Shown: positions 59,979 to 64,000 of the stretch, in pieces
How positions within the stretch are numbered: position 1 is the stretch's first letter
Layout: the number at the start of each line of letters is the position of its first letter
Assembly: GCF_000413855.1 (NCBI RefSeq)
Contig: NZ_ATGG01000006.1
Coordinates: forward strand, 62,001-126,000
Origin: Acinetobacter gyllenbergii CIP 110306 = MTCC 11365
Lineage (GTDB): Bacteria > Pseudomonadota > Gammaproteobacteria > Pseudomonadales > Moraxellaceae
Length of the DNA stretch: 64,000 nt
Direction of reading: 5' to 3'
Notes under the pieces: generated by a model
Databases searched by the model: none
What the model was told of the DNA's origin: nothing
Seen by the model: the letters and a program-made list of their open reading frames with translations, nothing else
Program-made: the position numbers and the translations under genes

Positions 59979-60593
59979 TTAGTTGGTACCAATTTTGGCA
60001 TTGGTATTGACGTTGGCATTCACGCCTAATACTTTCACGCCCACATTTGCACCCGTTTGAAGACTCTTTTTATCTGCATTTAAGCCGGTTTGTGCATTCA
60101 CGGCTGAAGTTTTACCATTCACTTGCGCCTGAGCATTGGTTTCAGCACCTAAATTTAAGGACTTAGATTGAGTTGCAGTTTTCTTGTCTGCAATGCGCTG
60201 TTTCACGTTGGCTGTGGTCTCCGCAGCTAATTCCTTACCATCAACAGCTTTGTCTACTGCATAATGGGTTGTGGTTTTTACCGCTTCACCAGTTTTATTT
60301 GCGACCTGTGAACCCACCTGTGTTGCTGTGCTTACGGTTTTTTGAGTTGCTGCAACGCCAGTATTTAGCGCGGTATGACCGACATTATGTGCAGTATGAC
60401 CAACACCTTGAGCCACTTGACCGACGCCTTGTGCTGTGCCTTTCACTGCACCTGTGACACCTTTAAGCAGGCCACCAGATTGTACATTGACTTGAGCTGA
60501 GCCACTGGCATTTGCGCCTACGTTCTGCGCGAAAACTGAAGCAGAAGCAAGGATAGAAGTTGTCACGATAGCTGTTTTGATCATTTTTTTCAT
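59979..60593 (-). CDS. Secreted low-complexity protein (Acinetobacter-type)
   Basis: A 204-residue exported protein: signal MKKMIKTAIVTTSILASASVFA. The body is Ala, Gly, Thr, Val and Asn-rich with repeats such as GVGQVAQGVGHTAHNVGHTA and a C-terminal LGVNANVNTNAKIG. There are no Cys. The heptad-like middle may form an amphipathic helix. Function unknown. TAAGGAA precedes the ATG on the minus strand. Confidence 0.7.
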   Translation of the reverse strand: MKKMIKTAIVTTSILASASVFAQNVGANASGSAQVNVQSGGLLKGVTGAVKGTAQGVGQVAQGVGHTAHNVGHTALNTGVAATQKTVSTATQVGSQVANKTGEAVKTTTHYAVDKAVDGKELAAETTANVKQRIADKKTATQSKSLNLGAETNAQAQVNGKTSAVNAQTGLNADKKSLQTGANVGVKVLGVNANVNTNAKIGTN

Positions 60594-60927
60594 TGCGATT
60601 TCCTTAAGCGATGTACCGTATTGGGGTACTTCATTAACGCAACTGCATCATAGCGAGCAAAAAATCAGAAATGTGTGATTTTCATCAAACGTTACAACCA
60701 GATTACAGCTTAAAAACAATCTGGAGATAAATTGTGGAGAACCGTTATTTTTATAAGAACATGAAAAGTATAGTTTTTTAATGAATATAAATAACTGTGA
60801 AAATTCAGTTTTAAAAGCATTGATGGATAACAGTTTGACTATTTTACGGGTTATATTTTATCGCAATGAATATGAAAATTAAGAATATATAAATTGATTT
60901 AAAGCGCTTTTAAAAAGATTAAAAAAA
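60594..60927. other. AT-rich intergenic region, no gene
   Basis: This stretch carries only the promoter region of the leftward gene and AT-rich sequence leading to the sigma-54-like promoter at 60928. I see no further feature. The leader from that promoter to the next gene (60944-61213) is also without a gene. Confidence 0.4.
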
Positions 60928-60943
60928 TGGCATTTTTATTGCT
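60928..60943 (+). promoter_or_regulatory. Sigma-54 (-24/-12) promoter upstream of the S8 protease locus
   Basis: TGGCATTTTTATTGCT has GG (60929-60930) and GC (60941-60942) separated by ten bases, and matches both TGGCA and TTGCT. Transcription would start near 60955 and give a leader of about 260 nt before the first gene. Confidence 0.6.
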
Positions 60944-61213
60944 TGGTATATTTATATGGAATAAATATTGCACTTTTTTAATGCAATTTATTTATCCCAT
61001 CAAGATCATTCTTTGTGCATTAAGGATACTTTTTAAAGCGCAAGCCTGAACCAAAACATCACTGTCTTTTTTGATAGTACGATGACTCCTATCGTATTTT
61101 ATTTAAAAAAATAGGTGAAATTTAAAGTGAATCTTAACTTGTATTCGTATTATTTATAGAAAAAGAATTGAAAACCAAGTAATGGCCAGTAAATAACGCA
61201 CTGGAGAATATGA

Positions 61214-61525
61214 ATGAAACAGATTGCAGCATTTCTGCTGGTATTGATCGCGCTGGGCGTGGTGGTCTTCTATTTTGAACCTGCAGAACCGAACAGCTCA
61301 ACCGATGATACTGCGGTATATCAAATCCATCCTGAACCTTCAGGCGGTATTTCAACTGTATTACATCAAGAGGAGGTGAAAACCACAGAACATACCACAT
61401 CGCATATGTTAAAAAAATTGGATAAAACGCAAGAAAACAACCAATTTTATGACACCAAAAGTGATCCTTCGATACAACCGATTGATCCTGAAACTGATCC
61501 AGCCAATGAAATTAAAAAACTTTAA
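61214..61525 (+). CDS. Small membrane-anchored protein, function unknown
   Basis: A 103-residue protein with an N-terminal helix (IAAFLLVLIALGVVVFYF), likely an uncleaved anchor, followed by an acidic, Thr/Pro-rich hydrophilic tail (SSTDDTAVYQIHPEPSGG; DPSIQPIDPETDPANE). CTGGAGAATATG gives a good ribosome site. It lies 76 bp before the S8 protease gene and probably shares its sigma-54-type promoter. Not recognised. Confidence 0.65.
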   Translation: MKQIAAFLLVLIALGVVVFYFEPAEPNSSTDDTAVYQIHPEPSGGISTVLHQEEVKTTEHTTSHMLKKLDKTQENNQFYDTKSDPSIQPIDPETDPANEIKKL

Positions 61526-61601
61526 ATCGTCTGGGCTTCTTTTATCCAAGAAAAACAGATATTAAGAACCGTTCTTTATCCAAGAACGATGGAGATCAAT
61601 A

Positions 61602-62957
61602 GTGAACAATAAAACCTTACTACTTTTAAGCCTATGTGCTTTTATCACCACAACTACTTCAGCTGCGACACTCAACGCGGTGCAACTCAAACAAAGCCTC
61701 AGCTCGGCAGCGTTAAACAAAGTAGAACAAGGCAAAATTAATATTAATGCCTTGGTCGATAATGATTCGAATGATTTATTGATCGAGTATGAAACCAGTG
61801 CGGCCAGTTCGGGTTTTGGGCGAGAAAAGCGGAGTCTGATTGCAGATGCTAAAAGTCAGTTTAAAAATAAATTTAGCAAAGCGGCAGGCTTTCAAACCTT
61901 GCGAGAATTTAATGGCCTACCTTTAGGTCTCTATCGTATTCAGAATCGGGAGACGCTGGCACAGGTCTTGAATGATCCAAATGTCAAAGGTGTTTATCCA
62001 AACCGTAAAAATATCCCGACCACAATGGAAAGCCTCCCTTTAATTAACCAGCCACAAGCGCTCACAAATGGTTTTACTGGAGAAGGCTCAAGCGTGGTGG
62101 TGATTGATACTGGGGTGAATTATAAACATGCTGACTTTGGTTGTACTGCAGTCAATACTCCAGCTTCGACTTGTCGTGTGGTTTATGCCTTTGATAGTGC
62201 GCCCGATGATAATAGTTTGGATGATGATGGGCATGGCAGTAACGTGTCTGGGATCGTTGCTAAAGTTGCGTCTAAAACCAAAATTATTGGGATCGATGTG
62301 TTTAGAAAAGTTCGATCACAAGGGCAATGGGCGAGTACGGCTTATGACAGCGATATTTTGGCGGGGATTAACTGGGCAGTGAATAATGCACAGACTTATA
62401 ATATCAAAGCCATTAATTTGAGCTTGGGTGTACCCGGTGTGAAATACACCTCAGAATGTAGTAACAGTAGTTATAGCACGGCTTTTGCTAATGCACGTGC
62501 TGCAGGTGTTGTCCCTGTGGTGGCTTCAGGCAACGATGCTTTTGCTGATGGGATTTCTTCACCGGCCTGTGTGAAAGGTGCAGTACGAGTAGGTGCGGTG
62601 TACGATAGTAATATTGGTGGGGTGTCTTGGGGCAATCCATTGAAATGCTCTGATCCAAACACAGCTGCAGATAAAGTGACCTGCTTTAGTAATGGTGGCT
62701 CATTAGTGACTTTACTGGCACCTGGGGCAATGATTACTGCAGGCGGTGAAACTCAGGGCGGTACCTCGCAAGCAGCGCCTCATGTGGCAGGGGCAATTGC
62801 CTTATTACGTGCCAATGCTGTGACACCAACAGAGACTATCGATCAAACCGTAAATCGTTTAAGAGTGACAGGTAAGCCGATTACCGATACGCGTACAGGT
62901 TTGGTGTTCCCACGCATTGATTTACTGGCTGCAACCAGCGGACTCAGTTCGAATTAA
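61602..62957 (+). CDS. Secreted subtilisin-like (S8) serine protease
   Basis: A 451-residue protease: signal peptide ending TTTTSA, a propeptide to about 150, then the S8 domain with catalytic Asp in VVVIDTGVNYKHADF, His in DDGHGSNVSGIVA, oxyanion-hole Asn in VVASGNDAF and Ser in GGTSQAAPHVAGAIALL. Cys residues in pairs (FGCTAVNTPASTC, KCSD...VTCF) suggest disulfides. It starts at GTG 61602. It has no C-terminal autotransporter domain, so type II secretion is plausible. It lies downstream of a small anchored protein. Confidence 0.9.
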   Translation: MNNKTLLLLSLCAFITTTTSAATLNAVQLKQSLSSAALNKVEQGKININALVDNDSNDLLIEYETSAASSGFGREKRSLIADAKSQFKNKFSKAAGFQTLREFNGLPLGLYRIQNRETLAQVLNDPNVKGVYPNRKNIPTTMESLPLINQPQALTNGFTGEGSSVVVIDTGVNYKHADFGCTAVNTPASTCRVVYAFDSAPDDNSLDDDGHGSNVSGIVAKVASKTKIIGIDVFRKVRSQGQWASTAYDSDILAGINWAVNNAQTYNIKAINLSLGVPGVKYTSECSNSSYSTAFANARAAGVVPVVASGNDAFADGISSPACVKGAVRVGAVYDSNIGGVSWGNPLKCSDPNTAADKVTCFSNGGSLVTLLAPGAMITAGGETQGGTSQAAPHVAGAIALLRANAVTPTETIDQTVNRLRVTGKPITDTRTGLVFPRIDLLAATSGLSSN

Positions 62958-63006
62958 GATGATTTTATAGTTGAAAGATCGATCCAAAAATATTTTAAAA
63001 GCCATG

Positions 63007-63046
63007 ACGCGTTGCAACTAGAGATAGATGCAACGCGTTCTTTATT
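63007..63046 (+). terminator. Terminator after the S8 protease
   Basis: A ten-base perfect stem, ACGCGTTGCA / TGCAACGCGT, with a 12-nt loop; a weak T-rich tail (TCTTTATT) follows. It sits between converging genes. Confidence 0.65.
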
Positions 63047-63049
63047 GGC

Positions 63050-63460
63050 TTAATGACATTGTGTTAGTTTATCCGCACTAAAGTTACTTTGCAGTTTTTG
63101 AAAGTTGGCTTGAACAGTCGCATCTTGCACATCAAAAGCAGTTGCGGTTGTGGGCTGAGCAAGCGTTTTATCTTGATAGTGTTGGGTGGTAGAGCTTGCT
63201 GAAATTAAACCATTTTGGTTAAACACCCACTGCTCAACGGCCTGACCACCATCAAAATAGCCCGTAAATTCAATGTTGCAGTGTTGACCTTGTTTGCTCA
63301 GTTTTGCAGTATTGCCTTCAGTTGAAGGCGTGGCGCCAATATTCTTCACTTGTTGTAATGTTTGTGTGCCATTGTTGGGCGTGGATAATGATGAGCAAGC
63401 AGTGAAGCTGATTGCACTGATGCAGGAAAATAGAATGGTTTTAAATTTTTGTTGCGTCAT
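63050..63460 (-). CDS. Lipoprotein of unknown function
   Basis: A 136-residue lipoprotein: MTQQKFKTILFSCISAISFTAC with the lipid Cys at 22. Later features are GQHCNIEFTGYFDGGQAVEQW and a C-terminal LTQCH, so two further Cys may pair. ATG 63460 is preferred to an in-frame TTG two codons upstream. Not a family I recognise. Confidence 0.7.
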   Translation of the reverse strand: MTQQKFKTILFSCISAISFTACSSLSTPNNGTQTLQQVKNIGATPSTEGNTAKLSKQGQHCNIEFTGYFDGGQAVEQWVFNQNGLISASSTTQHYQDKTLAQPTTATAFDVQDATVQANFQKLQSNFSADKLTQCH

Positions 63461-63645
63461 GTGCAAAATTCCAGTCCGATGAATTTATACCATTGAGTCT
63501 GTCGATAAAACTCGTGAAGTTCAATAAATGTTTTGAGCGTACACTGTAAATTTAAAGCCTATTTTTCAAATAACTATAACAAATCCGCTGTATATAAATG
63601 ATATTTTATAGCCCGAAAAAATCTTTATTCTAATGAATCGGCCGC

Positions 63646-63673
63646 CATAAAAAACCTCTACATGGTAGAGGTT
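63646..63673 (-). terminator. Terminator of the gene at the right edge
   Basis: AACCTCTAC / GTAGAGGTT, nine-base stem with a 3-nt loop; A runs at the left give the U tract on the minus strand. It lies 8 bp beyond the stop. Confidence 0.8.
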
Positions 63674-63680
63674 CTTGGGT

Positions 63681-64000
63681 TTAGTTACTTGAAGGTTGGC
63701 TGAGTTCAGCTCGTTCGATCGGGACATTGCCTTCATTGGTGCCAACCACTGCATCTTTAGTGTCTTGCCATTTTTTGGCCGTGTACTGTTTGGCTTTTTC
63801 GGTTTGGGCTTGAACAACTTCAGACTGCTCTTCCGTATATTTCTTGGTGTCTTGCCATTTTTCACTGATCTTTTGTGAGGTGTTATCAGATGCACCTTGG
63901 ATTGAATCGCCTAAATTCTGCATGCCTTTGCCCGTTTTATACAATAAGACACGTCCTAGACTTGGATTATCGCCATAGGGCATGGCTTTTTCAGGGACAG
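63681..64000 (-). CDS. Hypothetical protein, probably 5'-truncated by the window edge
   Basis: The frame is open to the right edge (...VPEKA, then MPYGDNPSLG), so the ATG at 63983 may be internal. The visible 100-plus residues are hydrophilic and helical: LYKTGKGMQNLGDSIQGASD, two related segments SEKWQDTKKYTEEQ and AKKWQDTKDAVVG, and a Ser-rich end. The KWQDTK repeat suggests an amphipathic helix of LEA- or apolipoprotein-like type. Not recognised. Confidence 0.55.
   Translation of the reverse strand, partial: VPEKAMPYGDNPSLGRVLLYKTGKGMQNLGDSIQGASDNTSQKISEKWQDTKKYTEEQSEVVQAQTEKAKQYTAKKWQDTKDAVVGTNEGNVPIERAELSQPSSN

Overview
The window looks like a chromosomal segment of an Acinetobacter species. 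The gene content and order are typical of Moraxellaceae: ispH followed by fimU-pilV-pilW-pilX-pilY1-pilE, gmk-rpoZ-spoT, rpsP-rimM-trmD-rplS, a CraA-type MFS pump, a SpoT whose synthetase half is degenerate, and pilin genes next to a PglL/TfpO-type oligosaccharyltransferase. Base composition is AT-rich overall and more so in two accessory stretches. I see no rRNA, tRNA or CRISPR array.

Layout. 1-3 kb: tail of a metal-dependent hydrolase gene, then a lemA and two TPM-domain genes. 3.4-7 kb: two type IV major-pilin-like genes, a TfpZ-type accessory protein and a PglL-family O-oligosaccharyltransferase. 7-12 kb (minus strand): bfr, bfd, ridA, spoT, rpoZ, gmk. 12.2-28.7 kb (plus strand): ispH, then two complete minor-pilin/PilY1 operons in tandem (13.4-21.1 and 21.4-28.7 kb). 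29-32.3 kb: rpsP-rimM-trmD-rplS and truB. 32.3-38 kb: a TSUP transporter, two EamA transporters, and serA divergent from a D-2-hydroxyglutarate-dehydrogenase-like gene. 38.2-42.8 kb: an AT-rich accessory island with two PAAR proteins, an unrecognised candidate effector, three related lipoproteins, a secreted protein and two broken coding tails; I read it as a type VI secretion effector/immunity cargo array. 42.8-48.6 kb: housekeeping genes interrupted by a duplicated 3' end of a DUF4349 gene, which brackets a truncated secreted protease. 48.9-64 kb: craA-like pump, a YccS-like membrane protein, sodC, an AI-2E family permease, an orphan ParA, two methyltransferases, several envelope proteins and a subtilisin-like secreted protease.

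How it fits together. About 20 kb serves type IV pili: major pilins, their glycosylation, and two alternative sets of minor pilins each ending in a large von Willebrand A-domain PilY1. A -24/-12 sigma-54 promoter is visible upstream of pilA, and a second close match lies upstream of the secreted S8 protease locus. Iron and stress functions (bfr/bfd with a Fur-type box, spoT, sodC) are interspersed. The most promising uncharacterised part is 38.2-42.8 kb, where two apparent effector C-terminal remnants each end in an ATGA overlap with the next exported, immunity-like gene.
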